From assembly GCA_013407085.1 (NCBI GenBank), contig JACCGJ010014703.1:58461-122460 (forward strand): 64,000 nucleotides of DNA, written 5' to 3'. The translations under genes and the position numbers were made by a program. Shown piece after piece: positions 19,750 through 30,875 of the stretch (positions are counted from its first letter, which is position 1; each line of letters begins with the position of its first letter). The notes below the pieces were generated by a model that searched no databases, was not told where the DNA came from, and saw nothing but the letters and a program-made list of their open reading frames with translations. The DNA comes from Atriophallophorus winterbourni (lineage: Eukaryota; Platyhelminthes; Trematoda; Plagiorchiida; Microphallidae).

Positions 19750-22600
19750 GCTTTTTAGCCAAAGGCTTTGGTTGAGAACCCTAATTTGTTCTCCTGTCTA
19801 GGCATGGGGGACCTGGCAGTATCCCATCCCGCATACAACCATGACTATTACTACGAAACCCAACTCCATAGTGCATCGGCCGTCGCGCACGATAAACAGG
19901 GTCGCCTTACCTGCTGCATACAGCAGGGCGAGTAAGCGAAAACAAGCCATTGCTGGCCCTAATCTTCAAACTGTTTCTGACCCTTCCCCTCCCCCATCCA
20001 CTCTTAACAATCAATCTGTCAATCCCAGTTTTAGGAAAGACCGCGCTGAACATGTTGGAACATTTTCTGTTCGTGAATTTACAGATCACTTTCTGAAACC
20101 ACGGACCTTTGCTCACATCGGAGCCATGAATATCAGAACCCTCAGACAAATAGGCCAGCAAGCTGCATTGGCTCTTACCTTAGATAGTCTATCTATTGAT
20201 GTTTGCTGTTTATCGCAAACGCGCGTATATCATCCGTCTATAATTACTGAACTTACTGCCCCAAGCATGTAAACTCGCTACTTTTTGCGCTGCTCTGGTG
20301 ATCATGTAGCTGCCATTTCAGGACGGGCGGGTGGTGGTGTAGTGCTGAATTCACGTGCCGAATCCAGTCTAATCGATTGGCTTCCTTGTAATAGCAGGCT
20401 GTGCGCAGTTAGACTAGCCACTCATATTAGACCAAACTCAAAATCTTCTAATCCGAGATGGTTGTTTATTCCCCGATTAACACCAATTCCGACGACGAGA
20501 AGAACGCCTTCTTCGACAATCTTTATGTTCCTTTGAGATGTGCGGAAGACATGAATGCCCGACTAGGTCGCTTAGATACATCTGAATCAAAATTAAGTGG
20601 CATGTTTGGTCTTGAAGGCCAACGCCAGATAATGGAGAACGATTTACACAATTCTGGGCACAATCTCGATTATTCATTAGCAGCACTTCCTTTCGCCATA
20701 AAAGATGTCAATGTCAGATAGCGCTCGCCGGATGGAGGCGAACCTTCGACCCAAATCGACCGTATCGCCAAAATTGCTCGCTGGAGAGGTTGCATTCAGG
20801 AATGCCGCTGCTTTTAGAACACCCGTGAAGATTCAGATCATGTTCTTGTTAAAGTTCTCAGGTACGAAGCCATCGAATGGGAAACACATTTCGGTCGAAA
20901 AATTCTCTCAGCCTGCAGTTCAAGACATTTATAAGACCACCTTGAGTAACTCATTACCAGTTGCTCTGTGTGCAACTGCCGATGAAAGGTGGAACAAAAT
21001 AGAAGGGATTATGCGAGCCACCGCAATAACAGCCTGAGACTACACAATCAACCAAAAGTCCCACTGGATTTCACAGCGCCCTATAGAAATTCTTCACCAC
21101 CGATCCCAAATACCTCATGGTCCTGGACACAATACAAAGCGTAGACGCGTGAGGAATGAACTTAACAAGAGCTTAAGACTAGACACCGAAAAGTGGTGGC
21201 TAAATAAGGTCGAACAAATGGAAATAGCAAATAATGCGGGTAGCGTGCGAAAACTCTTCCAGCTTATTCGATCAACGGAGCCTACGAAAAAGGGATACTA
21301 TTGCTGAAATAGACGGTACTCTTATCACTAATAAGAATCGCCGCCTCTCACGCTGGGCCGAACATTTAGAAGAACAATTCAGCTGGACGCCTGCAACAGA
21401 ATCATTCCCTCATTCGAAGCAGTGTGATCCTTGGTCTGTTAGCGTAGAACCCCCTAATGATTTAGAAATTAAAGCATGTATCAAGTCCATGAAACGATTC
21501 AAAGATGTTGGACACGATGACATACAGCCTGTTTTGTTCAAAGAAGGTGGCCAAGTCCTAATCAGCACATTAGGCGATATCCTCCGTGAAGTGTGGTTGT
21601 CAGAATCCGTCCCTCAGAATTGAGGCGAATAGGTTATCATACCTATATTTAAAAATGGTGTGCGAAGCTCATGATCTAATCACCGCGGGATAAGTCTCAC
21701 TCTCATCATTACGAGATTATTAGCGTCCATCTGTCTTCGAAGATTAACATCGCGTAGGGAATCACAGATCCGGCCTGGCAGCGACTGTGTCGACCACATT
21801 TTTACTCTTCGACGGATCTTAGAACTGCGGGACACCTAGCGACAGCCGACAATAGCCATCTTTTTAGAATTCAAAGGAGCATTTGATTCAGTCAATCGAA
21901 ATGTCCTGTTTAAAACCTTCAGTGCAAAGGCGTTCGGCAAACGTATGTCAACATACTATGTGCATTATATGCTCGTATATCCGGATGCGTTAAGGTTTAC
22001 AACGAGCTCTCACCCAAATTCCACACCACACGTGGCGTTCGACAAGCATGTCTGATTTCTCAGTTTTTGTTCAATTTTGTATTTGATGCCATCATGGATT
22101 TATGCAACGAAGGAGCCCCAGCTTTCGGAGTTCACATAATGCCACGCGGCAAGCTTCCAGACTCGGAAGCTATGGTGATGTTATAATTCTGCTCTTCGAC
22201 TCGTACACAGATGCACAGGCGATACTGAACAAGCCCGCATTTGGAATTCGTTTTGCACCCCCCAAGTGCAGTGTTCTGCTGCAGGACATTGACTTATCAA
22301 ACAGCACTTTATTACTTGACAATCAGGCGCTTGAAATTGTAGATCGTTTTACGTATCTCGGTAGTTGTATCAATAATTCTGCATCCCTAGATGACGAGGT
22401 CTCGGCACGCATTTCTAAAGCGACCGTAGCATTTGGCAACCCAAGTCAACTCTGGCGTCAGAAAGAACTGTCTCAGTAACGACAGTTCGGGCTGTGTTAC
22501 TGAATGGGTGGGAAACCTGGAAATTACGTAAAGAACACATTCAGCATCTCCAAGTATTTGACAACCGATGTCTCCGCAACATTTGCAATGGCTAGTTACG
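19750..22600 (+). mobile_element. RTE-like LINE family D, near-complete but decayed copy
   Basis: It starts with TTTTTAGCCAAAGGCT (also the start of the minus copy at 61.3 kb). N-terminal basic region 19841-20100, then the endonuclease start HIGAMNIRTLRQIGQQAALA with VCCLSQTR, GGGVVLNSRAESSLIDWLP and EDMNARLGRLDTSESKL (the usual GDMNA is worn). The TQIDHIA part is deleted near 20720. The frame 21234-21623 holds the pre-RT linker (RWAEHLEEQFSW, EPPNDLEIKACIKSMKRF). The RT is read through many stops (NHRGISLTLI, IFLEFKGAFDSVNR, VDRFTYLGSCINNSASLDDEVS). The C-terminal block CLRNICN ends it. No motif C can be trusted, so it is inactive. Confidence 0.85.
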
Positions 22601-22604
22601 CTTC

Positions 22605-22815
22605 TGGATATATCCCGAAACCGTGTTCAATTACGGTCTTGCAATAAGCATCTTCTTTGAGTGTTTGCTTAACGTTGTATGTTGTCAAGCGGAGTGACGA
22701 GAAAAGCTTGTTATGATGCATGACAGTGAAAGCCTCAAGGAAGCTACCATGCTGATGTCGCTCTACTCGTTCACGAAACTTGTTTGAATGCATGTTACAT
22801 TCGAGGAGTAGGCAC
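22605..22815 (-). repeat. 210-bp repeat with a conserved minus-strand frame, copy 1
   Basis: Similar to 56330-56540. On the minus strand both copies translate to like proteins (EAFTVMHHNKLFSSLRLTTY here, AAFTAMLHRKLCSTLHLTTY there). The amino-acid similarity suggests a fragment of a coding element whose family I cannot name. Both copies lie just after C-terminal RTE-type RT sequence, so a 3' part of, or insertion hotspot in, those elements is possible. Confidence 0.6.
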
Positions 22816-22924
22816 CTCTTCCCAGTTTTTTGTGCTTACTGTTCTATCAAATCCGTAGCTATTCAAGTCCCAACCTTCCCATCTTTTAGGATTTTACTTT
22901 TTCATGGTTGTGTGGCAGTGAAGC

Positions 22925-23130
22925 ATTCGGTACGCGCTACCGGTGTAATGCTGTCTGTGATGATGAGTAAGATCAGGTTCAGTGAGCCTTGAAAAAGTGG
23001 TAAGCAAAGTTATACTTGTATGCCACTGTTATATAGGGAATCACTTTATGGTTCTGTATTTGAAAATCGTGATTCTTTGTAAGAACCCTATACAACAGTA
23101 GCACACAAGTATAACTTTGATGAACGTTAT
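22925..23130. repeat. Hammerhead-repeat relics in mixed orientation
   Basis: 22928-22966 (CGGTACGCGCTACCGGTGTA and onward) recurs at 27572-27610. It is followed by reversed monomer blocks (GTTCAGTGAGCCTTG, TATGCCACTGTTATATAGGG) and then plus-sense blocks (GAATCACTTTATGGTTCTGT, AAGAACCCTATACAACAGT). A foldback made from the short hammerhead repeat, as at 11.0 kb. The ribozyme core is not intact. Confidence 0.6.
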
Positions 23131-23199
23131 TCTCACTTTCCTAGGAGTAAATGTCTTTTAAACATCTGTACTAATTTACGAGTCAAATAGTTGCCACAT

Positions 23200-23470
23200 T
23201 TGTTTTCGGGACAGCCGTCTGCAGAGACATGTGGTGATCGAGAAGTAGGTTTGAATATTGAAAGTATAATATTGCAAAACCTCGGGCAGGGTTCTTGCGT
23301 GCATCGGTTGTCAACCGCGTTCACGATATCCGATGGGGCGCGGCAGGGCTGCACTATTTTGCAGTTCCTTCTTAACTTCATGATCGTTCATGCCTTAATA
23401 AAAGCTTCAGCTGGCGTGGGGCGCAAGAGTTGAAGTTCTATCGGGTGAGAGGGTTACCGATCTAGAGACG
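23200..23470 (+). mobile_element. RTE-like family E RT, first segment
   Basis: The frame 23191-23433 carries RLSTAFTISDGARQGCTILQ and FLLNFMI, the RTE-type motif B (usually SSGVRQGCPISPFLFNF) in worn form, then VGRKS and a stop. The coding sense resumes at 23823 after a CR1 3' fragment. Confidence 0.75.
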
Positions 23471-23822
23471 GCCATCCCGACTCGAGACTTAACTGTCGAA
23501 GGTACTTTTATTCTGTACTTGTATGCTTTACCTGGAACTACCTACCTTGTAATGTTGCACATTCACCCAACTTGGATACATTCAAATCGAATTTGGACAA
23601 TTTCATGTTGAACAATCCAAACTTTGAACCTACATATTTTACACCATTAAAGCTTTGAACTTTGAAACCATTTCTGTCCAATGGACTTTTGCTTGATTCC
23701 TGAACTGCTCAGTAAGCAAACAAATCCCGTTTTTTTCTACTCATGTTATTCGTAATTCTCATATTATTCTGTGGTTTTTGTTAAGCTATATGCTTTTTAG
23801 ACCATTAAAATTGAATTGAATG
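23471..23822 (+). mobile_element. CR1-like family B 3' end inserted in the RTE-like element
   Basis: A 5'-truncated copy. It starts near IPTRDL in the C-terminal region (compare IPTSRLNCRRY at 4260), passes through worn LPGTTYLVMLHI and the 3' UTR, and ends in ACCATTAAAATTGAATTGAA. The same 3' UTR is read in reverse at 2623-3000. It separates two parts of one RTE-type RT. I could not define a clean duplication. Confidence 0.8.
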
Positions 23823-24490
23823 CCTGGCACTGGATGCTTCGAGGAACGACATATGCTACGCACATAACACATGTAAAACATCTACCCTTAATTGGAGCGG
23901 CTTTTTCCAGATTTAACTGTATGTGATGTCAATCTAGAAGTGGGTGATAGCTTCCTTTACCTTGGCGGTTGTGTTAACATCTTACTGCGTGTACGCTAAG
24001 TGAGTGTTGCTAAACTATTGCATTTATGGCATCCGTACTAAAGGTCGAGCGTACAAAGCATTCGTGTGTCCTGAGCTTCTCTATGGTTGCAAAACCTGGT
24101 CTATCAGAGAGAGAAATGTCCGTCGGCTTTCTGGTTCTGACACTGGTTACCCGCATAAGATTGGGAGCATTTGGTGTCAGCATCGCGTTACAACATAGAT
24201 GTGTTCAAGAGGATGTTGGGATCATGAATCAACGGACTGAAAGAAACGCTGACGCTAGCACAGTTACGTTGGTTGGGGCACGTTTGAGGAATGAGTTATG
24301 ACCGCATAACAAAACATGCTTTTTTCGAAGAGCCTGGTAGAAATAACCCGGTGACGTGCCGAGATGATGTTCACCGTAGCGCTGGACTCAGCAGGACATA
24401 TTCTTTCGCCTGGGTAAGAATATTTACGTAATGGTTGGTTGCTCACTTTAAGCGATGTGGCAGCAAACCAAAGTAACTGGCCTTAATGTA
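23823..24490 (+). mobile_element. RTE-like family E RT thumb and C-terminal region, second segment
   Basis: Reads LEVGDSFLYLGGCV, VCPELLYGCKTWSIRERNVR and, frame-shifted, TLAQLRWLGHV with MSYDRITKHAFF. These are typical RTE-like C-terminal blocks (YLGS, LLYGCETW, LRWLGHV). Many stops. Confidence 0.8.
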
Positions 24491-24780
24491 GTTGATGTCA
24501 CATTTTTTCTACAATTGTACCATATTTAGTAAAAATATCCAAAACGCCACATAATTAAATGTAGCGTAACTATAGAACAACCTGCTTTTTGCGCATATGC
24601 ATATCCCGCTTTCGTTTTACAGGTTTGCTTATCTGCCTTTCTAGCTTGGCACTTTGTCTGGCACTTGACTTGTGTTTCAGAATGATGCTGATAATTGCTA
24701 GCTCAATAAACGTATCTAGTGCTAACAGACTGAGATTTTCGATAACTCAAATCTTCGGGCGACAACAAACACCTACACAA
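24491..24780. other. Unassigned sequence
   Basis: AT-rich first half without a signal. The last ~60 bases may belong to the linker before the PLE endonuclease. Confidence 0.35.
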
Positions 24781-24781
24781 C

Positions 24782-25150
24782 ACAACATCTACTAAAACGC
24801 TTAGTGCGCAATTGTTAAAACCGACGGATCCCTTACTGAAAGAGGACGAAACGAATGTTGTCTACAAAATACCATGCAGAAATTTTGAAATGCATTACGT
24901 CGAGCAGACAGGAAGTAGACTGGGTACAAGACTACACGAGCATCAATTGGCCGTGAGAAGACGCGACCCCAAGTCCCTGGTATCAATACACGTAGATCGT
25001 GAAGGACAAATTCGATTGGAATCCATGTTTGATACTCGCCGCCGGTAGAACACAAGAATTTATCGATGTATTGCATTCAACGACACAGTCCCTCAACCAA
25101 CGTATCCAATTAGAGAGTACTTACCCACTCCGTGCTAAATTGATTGGTCA
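24782..25150 (+). pseudogene. Penelope-like element GIY-YIG endonuclease domain (fragment)
   Basis: Reads LLKPTDPLLKEDETNVVYKI, then PC, YVEQTGSRLGTRLHEH and QLAVRRRDPKSLVS, the hallmark of the C-terminal GIY-YIG domain of Penelope-like retroelements (normally VYKIPC...YIGQTG...R..EH). The YIG triad is YVE here, so the active site is changed. A frameshift at about 25005 moves the rest to another frame: RTQEFIDVLHSTTQSLNQRI, which matches the end of PLE proteins. The RT domain is missing on the 5' side. The PLE clade cannot be fixed from this piece. Confidence 0.85.
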
Positions 25151-25380
25151 GAGTTGGTGAGCTGCATGCCGAAACAGGCTGGAGTCTCACTACGATTTCC
25201 TGTTCTTTTTTCTTCCTCATATCTGTCTAGGCCTGGGCAATCTGACAGTATCTTCACCCACGTGCAGTATCTGACTGTACGGCACTTTGCCTGGATCAGG
25301 CTTGTGCTTTCATACCATCATACCATGCTGATGACGTCATCCAGTTTGGTGACGAAACGTCCGCAACCCATTATATAGGC
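25151..25380 (+). repeat. PLE 3' tail repeat with hammerhead-like hairpin
   Basis: Directly follows the PLE coding end: GGTGAGCTGCATGCC, GGCTGGAGTCTCACTAC, ATCTGTCTAGGCCTGGGCAA, CTGACTGTACGGCACTTTGC, CTGGATCAGGCTTGTGCTTT. At 25336-25369 comes CTGATGA, stem GTCATC/GGTGAC and GAAACGTC. Parts of this tail recur at 28168-28300 (-), 29713-29885 (+), 30214-30285 (+), 33890-33955 (-), 57295-57410 (-) and 61480-61610 (-), so it marks a dispersed PLE family. Confidence 0.75.
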
Positions 25381-25439
25381 TCGGTGAACACCCCAAAATG
25401 ATCATGAATGGTGTTATAGGATAATCTTGGGGTTCTGAA

Positions 25440-25770
25440 ACACTGACGGTGTATTTGATGCTGACATTCGAACGCGATGTAGCAGAATACCCCTGCTCTG
25501 TGCTTACATCCGACGATAAAGAGCGCAGTGCTTTGGCCACGTCTTCCGAAAGACAGACTCAGCACTCACGAAACTTGTCCTAGACGCTAAACCCGCCCGT
25601 AATAGGATACAAGGCAGTCAAAGACCTGACTGCTAACTGTGAAGGATAATGTTGATGCACTGGCACGCCGTTAGAATGGGGCAGCATAACCATTTTGGCC
25701 CCGATAGATGCGCGTGGACTGGCGTAATTCGAGACATCAACGAAGCCGGCTGATCCACCTGTACAAAAGT
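25440..25770 (+). mobile_element. RTE-like family F, C-terminal fragment
   Basis: Frame-shifted coding sense: FGHVFRKTDSALTKLVLDAK, then a worn tryptophan-rich end (AWTGVIRDINEAG). The 3' end GAAGCCGGCTGATCCACCTG is a diverged form of that at 27030, followed by AAAAGTAAGTAGGT, an AGT-type tail. A truncated relic of the family that provides the 3' end of the non-coding elements. Confidence 0.72.
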
Positions 25771-25961
25771 AAGTAGGTGATTTCGGCCAGAATGTAGATG
25801 CGGAAACTAGAGCTCTGTTGTGCTAAAACCCGGACAGGTATCACCGAACTGTTAATATTCCGGGCGTATCCGGTGTGAATTCACATACAGGCGCGTAGGT
25901 TTCAGCAATACAGGTTAAAGACTAAGCTTCAATCAAACACGAGTAATAAAAGCAGGCAGGT

Positions 25962-27094
25962 ATGAGCCATATTTATCGTCGACCGAGATTCGCTGTGGAG
26001 TGTGATGCTGGTGGATGGTATGCCGGAGAAACTTGTGCGCATGATGCAAGCGTACTATTCATTCACGCAGAGCCAAGGAACGCGCATATGGAATGGTGTC
26101 CTCGACGTTCCCCATTAGGACTGGTGTCCGGCAAAAGGTGCCCTTTGTCCCCTGTGCTATTCAACTTCGCGATCGATTGGACAATGAAGCAGGCGCTTTC
26201 AGATTACGCCGGTGTGATGCTGCGTCCGAGCGTCGCGATTGCCGATTTGGAGTATGTCGACGACATCGTAATCTTGGGGGATGATCCTGGAACGCTTCAG
26301 ACGACCCTGGAACGCCTCAGCTCATTTGCTTCTATGCTGGGGCTACGAATCAACACGCGCAAAACTAAGTATTTTACCGCCGCCACTGGACCTTATCTGC
26401 CTCTTAAGATTGATGGCAAGAACTTGGAGATGGTGAACACTTTTCGTTACTTTGGTTCGTCCGTGCTACCGTCAGGCCAAGCCATGGAGGCGATACTGAC
26501 CCGTGTACAAGCTGCGCGCACGGCGTTTTCGCGACTACATTGGGTTCTATTTAGCCATAGATAAATCAGCCGACGCACAAAGCTGCGCAGAGCGGCGATT
26601 CGCCCAGTTCTCACTTATGGATGCGAGACGTGGCCTGTGCGGATGGAGGATATGCGGAAACTAGAGGTTTTCGACCACTGGTGTTTCCGACGCATCCTCA
26701 ATGTTCGATGGGATGAACGAGTAACGAATGACGAGGTTCGCCACCGTTGTTTTGATATCCCTCGCCTGAGTTCGATATTGCGACAATACCGACTTAGATG
26801 GTTTGGCCAAATTCTGAGACGCTCGGACGCTGAACTAACCAGGGTGACACTATCGCCGACACCCTGTGCAGAATGGCGTTGTCGTCGCGGAGGACAAGTG
26901 AAGACTTGGCTCGCCACCGTGAGATCGGATGTGGAGCTGCTTGGTCTACGATCGGTTTACGGATGGCGTACGTGGGACCGGACATGGCTTAAAATCTGCG
27001 CGGATCTCGCTTCTAGCCGCCGAGCGTGGGTGGCTGCAACGAAGCCGACTCATCCTACAGGAGGAGATAGTCGCACAAAGTAAAGTAAAGTAAG
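25962..27094 (+). mobile_element. RTE-like family F, RT palm to 3' end
   Basis: 25962-26564 encodes the palm with KRCPLSPVLFNFAIDWTMKQ (motif B after a frameshift in TGVRQ), IADLEYVDDIVILGD (motif C, YVDD instead of the usual YADD), LGLRINTRKTKYF and VNTFRYFGSSVLPSGQ. 26637-27083 encodes the C-terminal part (LEVFDHWCFRRILNVRWDE, ILRQYRLRWFGQILRR, GGQVKTWLATVRSDVE). The coding end is the stop at 27081-27083, inside the 3' signature (GGAGGAGATAGTCGCACA). The tail AAAGTAAAGTAAAGTAAGT closes it at about 27094. Two to three frameshifts. This is the likely autonomous family behind the elements at 5200 and 11788. Confidence 0.88.
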
Positions 27095-27099
27095 TCAGT

Positions 27100-27200
27100 T
27101 GCCTTCGCCAGTGTCCAATGAAGAGATAGTTTTAAATCAAATAGACCAGTTGAAATGTAACCGGCGGGTGAGACTCGATTCCACAGCATCTGTCAGGTGA
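27100..27200 (+). pseudogene. Possible RTE-like RT entry-motif relic
   Basis: One frame reads SPVSNEEIVLNQIDQLKCNR followed by a worn P-G-x-D-x-x-P stretch, like the linker that starts RTE RT domains. Too short to be sure. Confidence 0.4.
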
Positions 27201-27568
27201 TTTCAGATTCAGTACAAACGGATTACCTGGACTACTTCAGTAAAATAACAACTTGACGGTATCGATTGTTGATCAGTTAGTGATCGCGTTGGTCAGAGGG
27301 TTTCAACCTTCCTTTACGAGCGGGAGTGTTCAAGTTTGTTGGCATGAACATAATTGAGACTTAAGTAATGCGCCACGTTTTGGGAAGCAAAGGTGCAGCT
27401 AAAGACACCTATAGCTAGAACATCCGGCAAGACGGTTAAAACGTCGAAAGCGGTAGGCGTCAGATGGTGAAGACATCAAAAACGCCTAGCTGTCATGGGT
27501 TGATACATGGGCCGAAAGGCATAATCTTGGATTAGCTAAGGTCGGGCAAGTATATCCACAAGTTAATC
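27201..27568. other. Unassigned sequence
   Basis: No repeat or gene recognised. Confidence 0.35.
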
Positions 27569-27880
27569 ATTTGGTACGCGCTACCGGTGTAATGCTGTCT
27601 GTGATGATGATGCAAATAGATCTACGAGGAACGAAGTATCATGCCCAGTAGTTAACCAGTATAAACATGTAAGCACATGGTGCAGCTATCACGATCTGAA
27701 TTAATGTTCACCAATAACGATAAAATCACTCTCAAATCTCTATCACTAACACACTACATTAAAATTGGTCGTTTATAAGCGCCTTGAGTGCTTGACCGGG
27801 TATTTATTTGTGATATAAAATTTGAACATCGTTGTTCTTTGTAAGAACCATTTAAAAGTGACAATCAAATACATTTTTGT
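27569..27880 (+). repeat. Hammerhead-repeat relics
   Basis: 27572-27610 repeats 22928-22966. From 27740 the plus-sense monomer is seen: TATAAGCGCCTTGAGTGCTT, then worn forms of the CGTTGTTCTTTGTAAGAACC hairpin. No ribozyme core. The insertion boundaries cannot be set. Confidence 0.55.
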
Positions 27881-28119
27881 ATTAGAAGACGTTACAATTT
27901 CTATAATTTCATCTCATTTCTCTATGCATATAAGTGTTCCAAGATACATTGAAACGAATACCTGGCGAGCAACCTTACATATTTGCAGTGAGGAATGCCA
28001 AAGCTAGGACTTTCAGTTGGAACTATGGCAATGCAGTACGGAAAGTAGACGACTCGGTGTTTAATAAGAATAATTTAAAAAGTCTATTGCATACTTGTTT
28101 ACCGCTCTTCTACTGTTAC

Positions 28120-28300
28120 AAGCCTCATTGAACCAGATGGCAGCAAAAAGCCAGAAACCGATTGTGGCAAGTGCAACGGATATGTATGAAAGCACAAGCC
28201 TGATCCAGGCAAAGCGCCACACAGTGACTGCACGTGGGCTGATATACTGTCAGGTTGCACAGGCCTAGACAGATGCAAGGGATATGAATAAAACATCACT
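28120..28300 (-). repeat. PLE tail repeat (minus), beside a worn hammerhead-repeat end
   Basis: 28180-28285 is the reverse of the tail at 25215-25315 (CTGATCCAGGCAAAGCGCCA, AGTGACTGCACGTGGGCTGA, GGCCTAGACAGAT). Just before it, 28130-28168 reads CAGATGGCAGCAAAAAGCCA then GAAACCGATTGTGG, a plus-sense degenerate hammerhead. Confidence 0.65.
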
Positions 28301-29712
28301 CTAGTACACTGCTCAAAAAGTAGCTATTGAGGCTGGGGCCAGACCGCTGTCATAAACTGCGTACTGATTTAGCTGTCAGATACTTCGGAGTCGAAATTAT
28401 TAGATACCCACAGAAATTCCCTGATACGATAAAACTGGTCGAAAACCGGCATTTAGGACTCTTAAGCCGAAAAGCTTCAAACATGACTCGTTGGGGTGAA
28501 TAGAACACATTCCGCTCAATTTAAACAATTAAACACTCGTATGAAGTGTTCACGCCATATACAAGCTCGCTGAAGCGTTGGAGTGGCCATCACACCTCGT
28601 TCGACAAAACCACACATGATAATTTAACTAACTGTTCCCCAATTAACGCTTTGCGTACAGCAATCGGTCTGTTGCAATCACCTGACGTAAGGTACAGAAT
28701 TACCTATATCCGCAACGATTCCAGCCTAGCAACGACCATAGCGATTCGCAAATTTGGAATCTTCCTCTCGTGAAAATAATTTTATTAAGCGTCAAGCATT
28801 TTAATAAAAGTACCCTGTTTCGATTGGAGCAAGAGGATTTTACAACTGATGTTATCCTGAAATGAATTACAGGCATAATGATCACAATTACGCTGGTCAT
28901 TTCAACACAGGTGTCGCATGATCAGACACCGCAACTCAGATGAGTGGACTATTGGTAACCAAAATTTAACTGCGCTAGGCTACCGAAGTCATGGGGAAAA
29001 TATCAAAGATTCTGACCCGATAAACATTAACTATGAAATGACTTTACCATGAAGGTCTTTACAGAAGTCGTAGACCCGATTACGTTCGCCAAAAAATGTA
29101 CCCACAAAGTCGCTAGACACAAATGCGTAAACATCAACCAGCTTGTTAAAGCACGATTAATCGAACAATGGGAAAGACAGTGTTTACGGCCAGCTCCATG
29201 AAATCACTAGCTGGTAACAACCTGAACAAATACCATGCAATCGAGAATTTTTACCGGTTCTACCACACATCAATAACATACTGGAAAATCAGGTCGTATT
29301 TAATCCAAGTCAAATCAAATGTACATAGTATAAAAAGGTAATTTCGTAAAGCATGGATTAAATCTAAATTTAGGTTGCAATTTTGACAACCTAGGATGTT
29401 TGAAAAGGCATATAATCCACCGTCGAAGTAGCACATTGTCTGTTAAAAACCGTGCGCAGTTGAGCTGGACATGTTTTAAGTGATTAACAACAGTCGTGAA
29501 CCAACATTTGATTTATTTTGCGGCATTCTAATCGTGTTACTTTTGAGCAACTAGGTTGGGATAGGTTTGGCACTGCTATCTAACAAATAAAGGCCTACGC
29601 AGACTAGACCTGTGCATGAGTTCACCAAAGGCCAGGTTGTCTGGATCCACGGATGTGCAATCGCTCAGCACTTCTGTGCTGTACAGCTAACACCATGCTA
29701 AAAAGATTTGCC
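28301..29712. other. Unassigned sequence
   Basis: 1.4 kb without a frame or repeat that I can name. Confidence 0.4.
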
Positions 29713-29885
29713 ATGGGTGGTGAGCTGCATACGAATACACGCTGGAGTCTCACTGCCATTGCTATTTTCCTTTCCAATATCTGTCTAGGACTGGGCAAAT
29801 TGACCGTATCTTAGCCCACACGCAATCCTCGGCTGTGCGGCACTTTGTCTGTATCAGGCTTGTGATTTCACACATACATACATAC
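29713..29885 (+). repeat. PLE tail repeat (plus)
   Basis: GGTGAGCTGCATACGAATAC, GCTGGAGTCTCACTGCCATT, ATCTGTCTAGGACTGGGCAA and GTATCAGGCTTGTGATTTCA in the order seen at 25155-25315. Confidence 0.78.
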
Positions 29886-30213
29886 AGGTTGTCTGAGCTG
29901 TCTAACTATCGACGGGATTAATTTACATATGACATTGACAAGAACCCATCCCACATGCAGGAACCGGAAATTATTAACGATAATTCAGAATAGGCACTGG
30001 TTTTCAGCAGTAGTTGGACAGAGCACGTCACACGTACAAACATATCTTCAACATACTAGTTGCAAACTCGCTGGAGCTTATACCGAAACAGAAGTTAATT
30101 GTGCGCCCCATGGCGCGTTGAAGAAAAATAATCAATGACTCATGTAAGGTTTTCGTAATGTTCATGTTCGGTAATGTGAAAATAAAAACACCTTATATAG
30201 TTTGGTGCTCAGA

Positions 30214-30540
30214 TCATTACGTGCAGTCTCTGACTGTGCGGCACTTTGCCTGGATCAGGCTTGTGCTTTCATACCATACACACCACATTAAATTATATAT
30301 CTATCGTTCAGCGAATAGACATTAACAAACTCGAAACAAATTGCGTATATCATCCTATCAATAAAAATATGTTGCACGTCTGAATGATATTAGTTACAAA
30401 TATCCTGAAGCCTTTACCATGAATAAGTGTTTAAATTGAAAGCAATGGAATAGCAAAAGTATCCACCGCCCCGTTGCTTCGAAAGAAGTTTCGCTGATGA
30501 TGTCATCTAGTTTGATGACGAAACGTCTACAATTAACTAT
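30214..30540 (+). repeat. PLE tail piece and separate hammerhead-like hairpin
   Basis: 30214-30285 holds GTGCAGTCTCTGACTGTGCG and CTGGATCAGGCTTGTGCTTT. About 210 bases on, 30501-30534 holds CTGATGA, stem GTCATC/GATGAC (perfect) and GAAACGTC, as at 25336-25369. Between them nothing is recognised. It lies about 340 bases beyond the stop of the ataxin-2 gene. Confidence 0.62.
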
Positions 30541-30875
30541 ACCAGCTCGGAGAACAACTATGAATTACAAAAGTATTCACTGTCCAGTAAAAAATCAAGT
30601 TACCGCAAACTTAACTTTCACCCACAAGATTATATAAACTCGACTATTCTCTTATAGTTAATGAGTTGTCATCGTAAATACATTAGACATAACACTAGCA
30701 CAAACTATTGTTCTAAAAATACTTAAGACGGATATTTTCAAATTAAGCTGTACCCCAATATAATTGACCGACCATTTGACAAGCCATATCAATGAATGAC
30801 CAAGCATCGAAAAGAGACAGCGAGATTTGTGAAACCTTTGAATATAGAAGTAAACTGGAAGAGCGAAACTGGTCA

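Noticed and set aside
26230..26270. YVDD box in the RTE-F RT as a sign of a retroviral or hepadnaviral RT
   Set aside because: The surrounding motifs (RCPLSPVLFNF, RLRWFGQ) are those of RTE-like LINEs. A to V is a simple substitution.
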